A stretch of DNA of 64,000 nt from Latrodectus hesperus. Taxonomy: Eukaryota > Arthropoda > Arachnida > Araneae > Theridiidae. The notes below the pieces were generated by a model. The model did not search any database, was not told the DNA's origin, and saw only the letters and a program-made list of their open reading frames with translations. The DNA lies in the NCBI GenBank assembly GCA_037975125.1, contig CM075857.1, forward strand, positions 40,850,436 through 40,914,435. Direction: 5' to 3'. Numbering within the stretch: position 1 is the stretch's first letter; every line of letters begins with the position of its first letter. Shown here one piece after another: positions 11,666-23,345 of the stretch. Both the position numbers and the translations under genes were made by a program.

Positions 11666-12861
11666 TCAGGAGGATTCAAGAGACGCCAGGAGGCTGTGAT
11701 AAACAACTGAGTCTAGGATGGGTACTCTAGGGGGGAAAGAGACCTCGGTGAGTGTCCCCCTCACCAAATCTTGATTAGTTCTATATTGCATCGCACAGTG
11801 ACTGCCCCCGTTGGAAAGCGGCGACACCAGAGATCCGACGACGCGCCTGCTGTTATGGGGCGGCGTCGACGATGTCGGGGGGAAAGTAGGGGGCGTGGAA
11901 CCTTCAGTTTGAGAATTGTTTTGCGTTGTTCGGAAGGGGGATTCAGAGGCAGTATCACAAGACGAAGAGTTGCTGCAACAGTGCGATGAGCAGTTTGAAT
12001 TGTTGGTCGGAGTTGTGGAAACTCCTTCCATGGGCTCTGAACTGTCTGTAGATGAAGTGCGGAGGGGTTGTTGGTTCGCGGAACTCGTCGGAATCGGACT
12101 GGAAACCCTCCTGTCGGGAATGGGCACACGCAAAAAGTCTTCGTTGATGCCAAAAATTTCGTCGCAAGAGCTATCGTCTTGAAAGTCGGCAGTGTTCGCT
12201 GGGTTTGCGCTGGTGGTTGGTTTAGCTTCGCCGCTGAAGTTGCTAGCACTGTTGCTGAAGTCCATGGTGAAGCACTCTGGCAGTATACTGTCTTCCCCGT
12301 GTGAACTTGAGAAGGGTGGAAATCGCTCGGCAAAGAAGTCTAGTCTCTGCTGCCGGTGGCGCAACTTGGCTTGTCGCTCGTTCCTAATGTCCAGATGCAG
12401 TTTCTTGATGGTATTGTTGATGAGAACGGATCTCCACAGACACAGTTCGGGATCCTCGATATCCGCCAGTTTGTTGATGGACATTTTCAGAACTTTCTTG
12501 CGCTCATCCTTCCACCGCTGGCGGGAGTTCCACATTTGAGGGCCTCGTCGACGTGGCAAAAATTCCTCATCATCGGCGTCCACGGATACTTCATCTTCTT
12601 GGCCACCTTCAGAAGAAGAAGAAGATGATGACGAAGAGGATGAGCAAGATGTAGAGGTGCTACTGGAATCTAAAGGTGAATCGGGGAATGGAGATGATGG
12701 AACAGATGATATAGTACTGGAATTCGGATTGTTGCACGATGAAGACGAAACAATCTCCGACTGTATGGGGGAAACAGAATCTTCGCTGTCGACGCGGAGC
12801 TTTTTGGACAGCGACTCTTGTTCGAAATCACTATCAGATTTCCTTTTCAAGTCATTCGAAT
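11666..12861 (-). CDS. tara: SERTA-domain protein (taranis/SERTAD family), coding exon 2
   Basis: This is the last and main coding exon, giving residues 71-468 of a 468-residue product. Its acceptor is a run of T ending in TTCAG, and the stop TGA is at 11668-11666. The first residues carry a bipartite basic signal: KRK (76-78) and KKLR (90-93). A Ser-rich block with a run of 11 Ser (about 142-154) follows, then an acidic patch (155-170). The SERTA motif covers about 192-229 (KKVLKMSINKL, then SVLINNTIKKLHLDI) and closely resembles the vertebrate SERTAD ISL.KL...SVLINN.LRRIQ pattern. The remainder is low-complexity Ser/Thr/Pro, ending in a short hydrophobic tail (LDSVVYHSLLASL) that may correspond to the family's C-terminal motif. 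SERTA proteins are nuclear transcription co-regulators linked to E2F, cyclin/CDK and chromatin; Drosophila taranis is a trithorax-group example. Function here is inferred from the domain. Confidence 0.85.
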
Positions 12862-13059
12862 CTGAAAAAAAAAAATACAAAACTTAATTTCAACATAACC
12901 AATAAATGCAACAAAATCATTCTAATACTTTCCTTAATTTGAATTTTTACAGCTTTTATATACTGTCCATCTTAAGTTTATAGGAAGAAATATAAGTCAC
13001 CTGAACATAAATGAAACTGCTTACGCAATCTCAATAAGGGATACATCGTACTTCGAAAT

Positions 13060-13330
13060 TGTCAACACGAATTAGCATTTCCACCTTTCCGGTAATCGAT
13101 CCTGGGACGCACAGCCCAAGAGATCAGCCCTAAGGGCAAGTGAGGAAGGAATGAGGACAATGTCAATTCTCGAACGTGGGATTGGAATCAGGGCATTGTG
13201 TCAAACAGCTTTCTGAATGAGGTCACAAGAGAAGGTGAAGCGCGATGAATGTTGTGTGTTTGCATACCGCACGTTTTCCCCTTCACACTCAGAAATGGTG
13301 GTTTCGAACAGGAGAGAAAATGAAAGCTGC
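13060..13330. other. Intronic GC-richer island
   Basis: About 270 bp stand out from AT-rich intron sequence. On the minus strand a B-box-like GGATCGATTACC lies near 13100, so part may be an old SINE. Otherwise it could be an enhancer. There is no reading frame of note. Confidence 0.3.
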
Positions 13331-14039
13331 TCAGTATTATTTATTTGTTTATGACGGAGAAGGCATTTAAGAAAAGAAGCAAATTATCTAGAAACTTTCA
13401 AAAACAAAATATTAAAAAATCTAATGCATTCATTTAAAAAAAAAACATCGAATGAAAATCATCTATCCATCAAAATCATCATTAAATGTACAAAAGCATA
13501 TAAATAAGTATAATAAAAAAATCAATTTAATTTTATTAATATAAACTTTTGAAGAATGGTTCTTTCAATTAATCATACAATATATGAATGAAAAAATAAT
13601 TTTCATTAATGGAAAATATTTTCTAAATAATCATAATTAATACATGTCTGTATCAGCTGTAAAATTCTTTCGTATTAAACTTTAATACTATTGAAAATGT
13701 TTCACTCAAAATGATAACTTTTTATCAAACACATTCTCATAATAATAACAATGATTATCTACTGCGATTTTTATAAGTTTTATAGACTGAAATTTCTCGA
13801 CTAATTTTCCTATTCTTTGGTATCATATTTCAAATTAGACACGATTGACTTCGGGATTATGAATTCGCGAACTCTATTACTCCAATTAACTTGAGAATAA
13901 AAAAAATTATTATTATAGCAGCATTAAGCCGAAATTCTTAGATCACAGTTTAAGTATTAAATGAAAATGGAAGAGTTTGTTTTAAATAAAAATTGTGGAA
14001 GAAAGGATAATAAATCGAAGGAAATAAATTTAACTACAG

Positions 14040-14240
14040 AAACGTGCGAACAAAGTTGTTACGTAACAACAAATCATCTCCAGCCTGCAGAGAGAGGTGT
14101 GGAGGTGGCAAAGCTTTTCATACGTCCCACGCAATGTTTTCAACACTATCGCTGAGAAGTTTATTCGCACACTCCAATGACGTCAAGTTGTTTTTTCAAA
14201 GCGGATATGACGCTGTTTATTTTCAATATTTGTGCTGTAA
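14040..14240. promoter_or_regulatory. Candidate intronic enhancer with bZIP sites
   Basis: Within 200 bp there is a perfect 16-bp palindrome GTTGTTACGTAACAAC (14055-14070), which contains the PAR-bZIP consensus GTTACGTAAC. A perfect cAMP-response element TGACGTCA follows at 14178-14185. The block is GC-richer than the surrounding intron. A regulatory role is inferred from motif content only. Confidence 0.4.
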
Positions 14241-16699
14241 TGTCACTGATATAAGCTTATCCAGAAAATTATACGCGTCAAATATCCAAAAAAAGAATAA
14301 CAAAAAATATACGGCTTATTACAAAAAGCAGCATTACGGCAACCAAGATTAATTTTTTTATATATTGCTTAGCAGTAGAATAAAATATTAATTAAAATTA
14401 AAAACAATTTATGATTAAATTCTCTACGCTTTCTCAATTGCTACAATCTGCATGACAAATGTATACTCTATTGCAACCAAATTCCTGGTAAAGATTTGCA
14501 GTAAGTTTGATCAATCAATTAATCAAATAAAAATTAGTTCTCTCCTCTCTCATGTATATTTTTTTATAAATATTCTATTTTTTCAATTATCAATTAGTTT
14601 ATGAAATTTTAAGTGATTAACCAATACAAAGTTTGAATTATATGAAAAATTTAATAAAAGATAATGGGAAGATGTAATTTATAATGTTGCATAATCGTCT
14701 GTCATTTATGTACGCCATCAGCATGCAGATGATGATAATTTTGTTTAGTAGAAATGGTGGAAGTCGTTCTAATTTAGTGAATAGTTGTTCTGTGTGATAT
14801 ACTTTCATATTTATTTCTTATAAAATGTAACGTATTCTACTTTCTTTTCAAAATCTTATCAAAACGATATAATTTGATTTACAGCTAGAAAATAATAAAC
14901 GAATGGAAAATAAATTACTCTAATAGGACTTTTTTATTTTTTAATAACTAGTAGTTTATAATTTCAAAAAATCAATTCCATTTATAACAATTCGGAAAAG
15001 TTGGCAAGGAAAAAATATAATTAACAGATACAATGTTAATAAAAAAAAATCAAAACTGATTTACCCATTAAAAACCCTACATAAACATAAAAATACTATT
15101 GTAAAAGATATAGCCTAGCTTCACATTTTATAATAAAAGTAATTATTTTGTAATAAAGTTAATTATATGAAGAAAAATTTTATTTGTAGTACGTTTTTTA
15201 TTATTTTCAACAAAAAAATATACTTTCTAATTATTATGGTCCAAATAAATATTTTCGCATTGAGACTTTGAAAAATATGAATAATAAATGATGAAAACTT
15301 TTAAATTAATGCAATCAAGTATAAAATACAATAATTTGACTATTTATAGCATTTAATGTTTCCTCTCACAAAAAATGTTTTTTACTATAAACACTGCATA
15401 AAGTGTGTAAATATCATAGATATATATAAAAAAGCTTTTAAATACTGAAAATTCTTTAAAAAATAATAAAATTAGTTTCATGAAAGAAAAACCGCTAAGA
15501 TAAGTATAATAGGAAGAAAAATTCGAGAAATTCGTAAGAAAACGTGCCAATCAAAAAATAAAAGCAAAGATCTTAATAAATTTGAGAAGCAGCGACCTTC
15601 GCGTAATCTAGATAAAATGTAGTAGTTAAAAAAAATAGAATGCAGTTCACGTGACCGTTTAGAAAGAATGAGAAGGGAATATTTTCTTTGCCTGAAGTCA
15701 TAACTGATTTTAAGTGGAGAAAGTTACATAATAAACTTGCTCGGCACAAAACGATCATGAATTTTTTGTTAGTTTATTTTTTCCATTACACAATTTTTTT
15801 ATATATATCCTAAAACTTTCATTTCACTTTCTTTCATTTTTACGTACTAATCCTATTAACAAGAATTTCAATTTCACAATATAATGAATTTATTTTGTAA
15901 GATCAAAACTAAATTAAAACTTTTTATTTTACGATTGTACGGATTTATTCCATCATGAATATGCTTATTTATAGGCTTGAATTACGCACATTTATATAAT
16001 CAAATATTTATTTAAATGTTAAACTCATAGAACTGTAATAAAGAATTTAAATTGTATTCCTTAATACAGAAATGTTTGTCAAATATTAAAAAATATGAAA
16101 CTAGAATTTAAATCTTAAGAAAATTTCGGCCTGTATATCTGATGATTAAGGTCTAATTATGTTTACATAGATGTTTATGGGATGGAATTGTTTCGGCATC
16201 TTATATTAATAGTTTCCTTTAATAAATAATTTTTTACATAATTTATTGACTATAAAAAATTAAGTTGAAATCTGAGAACTACATTTACGGAAGAGCAAGT
16301 TATGGATTTGATAGTTCATATGACTATCAAGCGCCCGAATGAAATTAATTTCCCACATTAAATTAAAAATAATGAACTTCACTTCGCATCTCATTCATGC
16401 AATTTCATTTTAAATGCCGTGAAAATTAAATGAAGAAATATTTAATATAAGCTCATAACGATATTTTATTCCATATAAACTCACATAACTTTAAAAAAAT
16501 AACATACTGGAAAACACTTCTTTTTAAACTGGCTGATATAAATATTAAATAATTTTAAAAATTCAAATACTGATTACATGCATTAAATTTTAATTAAACA
16601 GAAACGAACACTTTTAATATTTTATAAATTATACGACATCTCTTCATCACAAAGTGCAAAAGAAAGTACTAAGAACAGACCGTTATTTCCTTTATTCAA

Positions 16700-16935
16700 C
16701 TCAACATTACCTTGAATCATTTCCCAAGACTAACAACACACATCAAAAATTGAATGTAAACTATTTCCGCTTTCCCGTCACTGCCCCAAGCGCTTCCTAC
16801 TTCAAGATCTTTAGTAAGTTGCGCCACCTAGCGATAAATAGAATTGAATCGCGAAATGTGAGATCGGAATTATTTAAAATGGCCGCAATACGTTTCGGAA
16901 AACAAGTTTCTGCGCACAAAAAAATACATAAATAG
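16700..16935. promoter_or_regulatory. Intronic island, possible regulatory element
   Basis: A GC-richer stretch carries a CTCF-like core on the minus strand at 16818-16834 and, 50 bp further on, AAAATGGCCGC, which resembles a YY1/Pho site. The frame present on the plus strand has no recognisable domain. It may be an alternative promoter or an insulator-like element downstream of exon 1. Confidence 0.35.
16818..16834 (-). promoter_or_regulatory. CTCF-like motif
   Basis: The minus strand reads CGCTAGGTGGCGC, matching 12 of 13 positions of CASYAGRKGGCRS. Confidence 0.45.
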
Positions 16936-18876
16936 GGAAATGCTTCACACCGATAATAACAATTTCTTTTAAAATATGTCCATTCAATAATACTGTTTAA
17001 AAAGCAAAATATATAGAAAGATTTATTTTATGTATAAATTTTTATTATTCATACATACAAAATCTCAAAAATAAAAAAAAGTTACTAAAAAGAAAAGGAA
17101 AATTAAAATAACAATTCCATGAAAATACGATAAAAATGTTTTCTAATCTTGCATTTGACTTCTAACGTACAGATATGATATTATTTAAAACATTAATCTT
17201 TTAATGTACTATTAATGTTAAACACATTAATTCCTGTTGATAGGTGAAACCAAAAATGGTCATCATTAGAATTAGTTAAAGTAAATGTTTCACATTAATA
17301 ATGTATTATATTAAATTATCTTACAATCATATGAAATGTCAATTTCTCATTGTGAATTTGAGATGAAAAAAATGAACAACATATTTATCATACAATAAAG
17401 TAAAAAATAGAAATTTTTAACTAAAATCATTTCTAGAGAGCAATTTAAAAAATATAAAACCTTTTTGGATGCCCTTCATAATTACTCTTTGCATATTACT
17501 TATTTTATATATTTACAAATGAAAAAAAAAAACTTAAAAGAGACTTCAAATGTATATAAACTTTAGCGCATCTGTAACCATTCATGTATATAATTCGACA
17601 TTTTTATTCGTTAGCATATTTTTCCTTTATTACTCAAAATGAAAATTACAAGAAAAGATTCATACTTTAGAAATATAAATATACAGTTTAGATTATACTT
17701 CTATTCTATAATACCAATAAATTAAAGGAACATCACAAAATTGGAAAAATGAGTCATTTTAACATATATTAGAATTATTTACACATATCTGTTAAAACAG
17801 CAAAAATACCAAACAAAATGAATTAAACAGCTTTAATACACAAAATATAGTCTACATACGTTTAGAAATTTCTATTCATCATTTGTATTAATATTAATTA
17901 CTAATAACTTCTAAGTTACTAGCTAGAAAATAATTTCAAATATTAATATTAGAATAACTGTTAACTTAATTCAATTGAAGTACGCGATTTCCCAAAAATA
18001 TTTTGACCTAAAATTTTCAGAAATACATTTGGAAACGCTCCCCTTAAAATGTTGAAGGTGAGTGAAGAAAAATTTTCTGACAGGCGTGACATGAAAGCGA
18101 TGAGGAACATAAAACTTAATGCTCACTCCAGAGATGTCACAAATAACAAAAATGTAAACAAAGCTAAGGAGTTTGTCATCGATTGACGCGTTAATTTTCA
18201 TAACAAAAGCAATACGTAAAAAATTCAACTGAAAGAATTTCACACCTAATATAAATATTAGGAAAAAACTCACATATTAGAACAGCTTATTCAAACGAAA
18301 TAAAGTAATTTATTCGACACTTCCTAGCCGACTAAAGCTGAAATGATATTAATGAAATTAAATTACGCATATTCCTGCAGTCATCAATAAAATTAGAGCA
18401 CGATAGAATCTGATAGACACACTCTAATAATATCTTAAATCAAATGCATTCGAAATGTTAAATAGTCATATATTTATAAATAAATATACGTATTTATCGT
18501 CCATGATAATATTTATCAATTATAGAGATAATTATTAGATGTGATACACAATCCATTACTTTTAAATTTAAAATATTTGCTTAAATTTAAATGACCAAAT
18601 TAAATGCATAATTATTATTAGTAAATTAAATGCAACGTATTAAAAGTAAATTTTGAAATCTCAAAAAAATTATTAATAATAAACATTAAGATGCATTACG
18701 ATTATTATAAAACAATTTCCTGACTTTTATAATGCTGACAAAATTGACAATTGATTAAAAATTAACTTCTTAAATCAGTTTAAAAAAACACAAAATATTA
18801 TAAAAGAAACTGACATAATTATATAAACAAAACTTCCTAAGACTATTTAACGGAAAGAAATTATTTCGATCATGCT

Positions 18877-18889
18877 CACCAGATGGCGT
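18877..18889 (+). promoter_or_regulatory. CTCF-like motif at exon 1/intron boundary
   Basis: The plus strand reads CACCAGATGGCGT, 12 of 13 against CASYAGRKGGCRS. It overlaps the splice donor of coding exon 1, so coding constraint alone could explain it. Confidence 0.3.
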
Positions 18890-19090
18890 CTTGAGAGGTG
18901 ATTCTGCAGCTGGCATCTCGTAATCAGTGATATCCGATGTCCAATCCGTCATCAAAGCGGATTCCAAGTCCCGATCAAACGCTTCGCTATCAAACACACA
19001 AGGCATGCTGGAATTCTGATTGCTGCCCGATCCAGAAAAAAGAGAATTGCTAGCGATTTGATCACAGCCGAAAGGCAATACGAGGGTCAT
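18880..19090 (-). CDS. tara: SERTA-domain protein, coding exon 1 (N-terminus)
   Basis: This exon encodes residues 1-70 plus the first base of codon 71. The ATG at 19090-19088 has A at -3 (GACGATGA) and no competing in-frame start downstream before the acidic core. The product begins MTLVLPFGCDQIASNS, continues Ser-rich, and then becomes acidic (DSEAFDRDLESALMTDWTSD, about 35-54). Exon 1 ends ...KTPS at donor G/GTGAGC. The frame reads on past the donor, but composition falls at once to random AT-rich sequence, which supports splicing there. Joining to 12861 keeps frame. The family's N-terminus is poorly conserved, so this exon is assigned by phase, strand, neighbouring promoter features and acidic composition rather than by homology. 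Confidence 0.65.
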
Positions 19091-19480
19091 CGTCGAGCAA
19101 TATCATCGGGAAGTATAATCGCTGAATGGAATATTAGAAAAAAATCCACACTATATTTTTAGCACATACGAAATTCCAAAACGAAAAGAAAAAAACATAA
19201 AAGTCGGTTAATCCACAAGGAAAACACAATGCACTGAAGTTCTTGAAATTAATCCAAAACGCACAACAAAATTTTAAAAAAAAGAACAAATCATAAAAAA
19301 AACACAACTGTTCTTTCACAACCAATCGAAGTAATAAAAAAAAATCACTTCAAGTCCGGAGCGATGCGACCAACAATCCTACTTAGTAAACGTCACGGAC
19401 CAAACTGACGACTGCTTCCCGCAGTCGCACGAGCAGAGCAGCTGGTTGAGTACAATTACTTGCGTAGGAGATCCGTGCGC
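19091..19480 (-). promoter_or_regulatory. tara: 5' UTR and core promoter of the SERTA gene
   Basis: A GC-rich block at about 19360-19510 lies upstream of the start codon. On the minus strand TCAGTT at 19408-19403 matches the arthropod initiator. At +28 from its A is GGATTG, a partial (4 of 6) downstream promoter element. No TATA box was seen. This would give a 5' UTR of roughly 315 nt. The exact start is a prediction. Confidence 0.4.
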
Positions 19481-19493
19481 AAGCCACTGTAAA

Positions 19494-19510
19494 GGTGCGC
19501 CATCTAGCGA
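19494..19510 (-). promoter_or_regulatory. CTCF-like motif upstream of promoter
   Basis: The minus strand reads CGCTAGATGGCGC, 12 of 13 against CASYAGRKGGCRS. It lies about 90 bp upstream of the predicted start site and in the same orientation as the copy at 16818-16834. Confidence 0.5.
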
Positions 19511-19519
19511 TGAGTTGAA

Positions 19520-20790
19520 TCAAACTACAGGTTGCTGGGCTTTAACTGTTGGCTAATAATATGGTGATTTGATTTTTGGGTTCAGCTTGCTATTTGAGCA
19601 CGTTATTACATCAAATAAAAGGACTTTAGTGAGAAACGGATTGAACAATAGCAATTTTTTTTCGCTCTCTTTGCGCAAGCATATTAATCGCAGAGTTGAA
19701 AATGTCACACGTTTGACTTTAAGTGATTATGAATTTTTTTTCACCATCAAAGTTTCAAATTGCGGCATATTACTTTCGCTAAAATTTGTTGCGTTTTCTA
19801 CTTACATTCGCCGGATTTATTTTTCGTTTATCTTCATTGATCTACTTCCCCTCATACACCACTAAGACACAATTATGATTGTACAATTCGTAGTTTAATA
19901 ATCTAAATCATGAAAAATAATCATAAAACGTGACATTTTATTTGCTAAACTTACATTTAATTCTTAGCAGTGAACTTTTATTTTCATTTTATAATTACAT
20001 ATCGGAAGTCTACATGATAGATACTTTCCTGTGAGAATTAAATCAAACTGAACCAAATGTCACACATAAAGTATCATTCTTCTGTAAATTTGAAATACAG
20101 AAATAAAATTTGTATGAAATTAAATTATTAAACAAAAAAATAGTTGAATGACATCTACAATATTACCAATAAAAGATCTTAAAATAATAAAAATAATATT
20201 AGAAATAATTTTACTTCATTTATCCAAAATGAGCGATTTTAAAATTCCTGATTTTTTGTAATTATTCAGTTATAAAAATCTCATAACCAATGTCAAATAA
20301 GTTTAAGAAAAACTAATTCATGAATTATTTTTATCATCGCGGAAATAATCGTCAATATATTGAATAATGATTAGCAATTTTTCACTACATTAAGCATCTA
20401 TCATTATTTTTGTTACTTTAAAATTTTATATATCCATCTCAATCTGATTTCTGGATATATGTACAGTTTCTAGCTTATAAAAAGAGAGTGATAAAATATG
20501 TAACAATACATTTATAATTATAGATTTAACTTAACATTTTTTAGATTACTCACAAACGAGATAAGATGCGAGAGTTTATTTAATCTGTTTTTGTGGACGT
20601 GACTTTCAAATCATTTGCACTCATGCAGTGGAACTTTTCCTTCATTTCCAAACATAAAAAAAATATTATTTAACACACAATGATAATAAAAAAACTGGTA
20701 AGCAGTTAATAGTCAGTTTGCTTAAAATAATAGAAAACCGATGAAGTAATACTTTATTATGTAATACTAACATAATTTTCACACACAAAC
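19520..20790. other. AT-rich intergenic DNA
   Basis: Nothing was recognised upstream of the SERTA promoter here apart from short random frames. Confidence 0.4.
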
Positions 20791-21040
20791 TAGACCAAAG
20801 TTCATTAAGGTTGACCATGGAATGAACAAAATTCCCTCAGATCCCTACCCTGCGACTTTTGTCAGTCCCATGTTTCTTTTTGACACAGTCGACCGTCTTG
20901 TGTGTGAGGGTGGGTCAGACAGAAGACATTGGGAATGTGGAAAGATCTGCTGTACCCAGGTGCAGATGAACCGCTATTCCTTCCCGTGCGGTTGGAGGAA
21001 ATAAAAGAATGCGGTTGCACACCTGCATGTTTGAGCACGG
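20791..21040. other. GC-richer island, function unknown
   Basis: About 230 bp of higher-complexity sequence contain a 60-codon plus-strand frame from 20822 with no recognisable domain and no clear splice signals. It is a candidate regulatory element or an old repeat. Confidence 0.25.
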
Positions 21041-22280
21041 ATGGGGTTGTCTTGTTTTACAACTTTTTTTTTTTGTAACAAATTTGGTGTGCTGAAATAT
21101 AGCTTCTAAGACATGCCAGATACCACTACAATAAAAGTTATAAACTTAAAAATATAAAATCGATAATGGAATCAAAAAGTTATTGGAAATTTCCACAATT
21201 CATGGTTTTTAAAAATGCAGTAGTATAAATAACGAAGCGAAAATATCCTCAACTATTTTCTTTTAATATCTATCCGTTTTATTGAAGTGGTCTCAAAAAG
21301 ACAGTTAATATCTAATTCCACAATATTATTTCTAGGAAAAGTTTAAAACAAATTTAATTTCCTGGAAAAAAAATAAGAAATAGCATATTTGCGCAATATT
21401 AACTGGTTTAGAAATTACTTCCTACTGACTGCTATAGCATTCTGAAATTGTCTTCTTTCTGCCTTTTTTTGCTCACAAAAATGTTCCAAAAGAACTAAAA
21501 AAAAAAATCAAAAAAATACCGAAATAATGAAAAAACAAAATTTATAAAATTAGTCATCATATTTAGTGAATATATTAAGCTCGGTTAGTTGAAATCATTT
21601 TGAACTGAATACAAGAAAAAAGTCACACTGAATTGAAAATTTGGAGAAACACAATTCTCTAAATTTATTATTATTTCAGATACTTCATTTTTTTTTTTTC
21701 GTTATTACTTCAGTTACTTCATTCGGTTATTTCAGTTTCTTCGTTCATATAAAACATGTCGTAATCTAACTTGTCTTTTGGTCAATGAGATTCAAATTGT
21801 GGCAACAACAAAAAAAAGGGTCGAAAGAGATTCGCCATTGTTTTTAAAGTTTTAAAGACCCATCCCCAACACCGTTGCTTTTCAGTTCCAGAAAGGTGGC
21901 AACGTTCCAAGAAAATCTGGAATGGAATTGCCACGCTGTTTCAAGCGAAGAGGAAGGGAAATTTTTCCGATATTTTGGATGTGAAAGAAAAAAAATTATC
22001 TAAGAGTTCATATTTTTCGACTATGATTCTTGATTTTATTTTACTAATATATTTTTATGTGTTTGCGAATGAAAAGGATTTACTTTTAGTACAATAAATA
22101 AGATAACTGCTTCATGAGTTAAAAATTTCTCTTAGATTAAAAATAATATTTACTACATTAACCATATTAATTCTTCCATTGTAGTTCCTTGGATATCTAA
22201 AAACTTTACGGAATTTTATTTCAGGAAGACTTGCGAAATATAATTAGGTGTATAATAATACAGGTTTGGACGTTTTCTGG
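21041..22280. other. AT-rich intergenic DNA
   Basis: Mostly low complexity. A slightly GC-richer patch at about 21840-21965 has no recognisable content. Confidence 0.35.
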
Positions 22281-22468
22281 GAATTCAGAAGAATTACATA
22301 ATATTCAATAACAATTGTGAACAAAATGCAAATTACGAAATTCAGCAGAATTACATGATTTTCAATAACAATTGTGAACAAAATTCGAGGTATGAAATTG
22401 AGCAGAATTACATGATATTCTATAACAATTGTGAACAAAATGCGAATTAGGAGATTCAGCATAAATCT
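22281..22468 (+). repeat. 57-bp minisatellite, three copies plus partial
   Basis: Units begin at about 22291, 22348 and 22405 with GAATTACAT and each contains CAATAACAATTGTGAACAAA or a near copy. A partial fourth unit follows. Because 57 is divisible by 3 the array is open on the minus strand (a 19-residue repeat), but the hydrophobic translation looks incidental. Confidence 0.85.
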
Positions 22469-22929
22469 ACTGTTTTAATATTAATCTTTAAATAAAAAAA
22501 AATACTATCTTATTTACAGAGAGTATAGATATTGTGTTTTATATACCAATTTTTTCAGTATAATTGTTATACTAAAAAAACAACAATCAGATAGAATTTG
22601 CATCCAATAATTATAGAGATCTCATTTACAGTAATCCGATTAAAAAAGAAAAAAAAATTTTTGTTTTCCTTTTTTTGTTTGTTTAATAATTGAATAAAAG
22701 AAAACGATTTTTTTAGCACGATTTTTCACTACCTTTCGTTCAAGGTTAAAGAAAAAAAAAATTTGGCATCATCTTGTGATTTTATTTCATGTTTGAATAT
22801 TATTAAATATATTTTTATTTTAACACATATTTTCATATCTATGCTGACAAAAATGCTTAATTATTTAAAACTCTACATAAATCTTTTTTTTTTCCATTCA
22901 AAAGGAAAGAAGAAAAACTGTTGAAACAG

Positions 22930-23345
22930 CAGATATTTACGCTTTCTGAGTGTGTGTGCGCGAGTAATCACCACTTGGCTGTATTATTTCCAGCAAGTGG
23001 AGTACGAACAAATAACTGTGGTCCTTTCACTGGGCGTTTGGTGCGGTTCACCCAGGGAACCCATTCAGCCCACATCCAACCAGGTAAAAACCAGAAAGCG
23101 GAATCGGTTCTCGTCGAATGAGGTCACCTCTGCCTCAAGGAAAAGAGAGGAAAGAAGAAAAGGATTAATGTGATTTGTGCGTCTCTCGCGGCTTCTAGGA
23201 AAGGCAATTTAACTGATTTCAAATGGAATGTGACGGCAACCTCAGCTGGATGTAGTGGTTCACTACGAGATTTAAAATCGGGACTTCTCGGGACACACAA
23301 ATATGACTCGCCGTGACTTTGACACTTTGGGAGACACAACCCTAT
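22930..23345. other. GC-richer island with candidate exon
   Basis: This is about 400 bp of high-complexity sequence upstream of the SERTA gene, with short frames on both strands. It contains the splice-bounded candidate exon at 22994-23083. Otherwise it could be a conserved non-coding element. Confidence 0.3.
22994..23083 (+). CDS. Candidate orphan exon, phase 0-0
   Basis: Exactly 90 nt lie between the acceptor TGTATTATTTCCAG and the donor CAG/GTAAAA. They read QVEYEQITVVLSLGVWCG and then SPREPIQPTSNQ. The length is divisible by 3, so the exon could be skipped without a frameshift. No family is recognised and no neighbouring exon was found. A chance frame inside a regulatory island is a serious alternative. 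Confidence 0.22.

Larger units (their letters stand above)
12862..18879 (-). other. tara: Phase-1 intron of the SERTA gene
   Basis: The donor G/GTGAGC at 18880-18874 and the acceptor TTTTTTTTTTTCAG ending at 12862 join in phase 1, the junction codon becoming GAT (Asp71). Most of the 6 kb is AT-rich filler. Three GC-richer islands at about 13060-13330, 14040-14240 and 16700-16930 are annotated separately. An additional small phase-1 exon inside cannot be excluded, but the direct join gives an uninterrupted protein. Confidence 0.7.

Noticed and set aside
11761..12333. 190-codon minus-strand frame and several plus-strand frames over the SERTA exon
   Set aside because: Shadows of the GC-richer, Ser/Pro-rich coding exon in other frames; none has a domain.
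13080..13145. tRNA-SINE head on the minus strand
   Set aside because: Only a weak B-box; no A-box or body match to the other SINEs.
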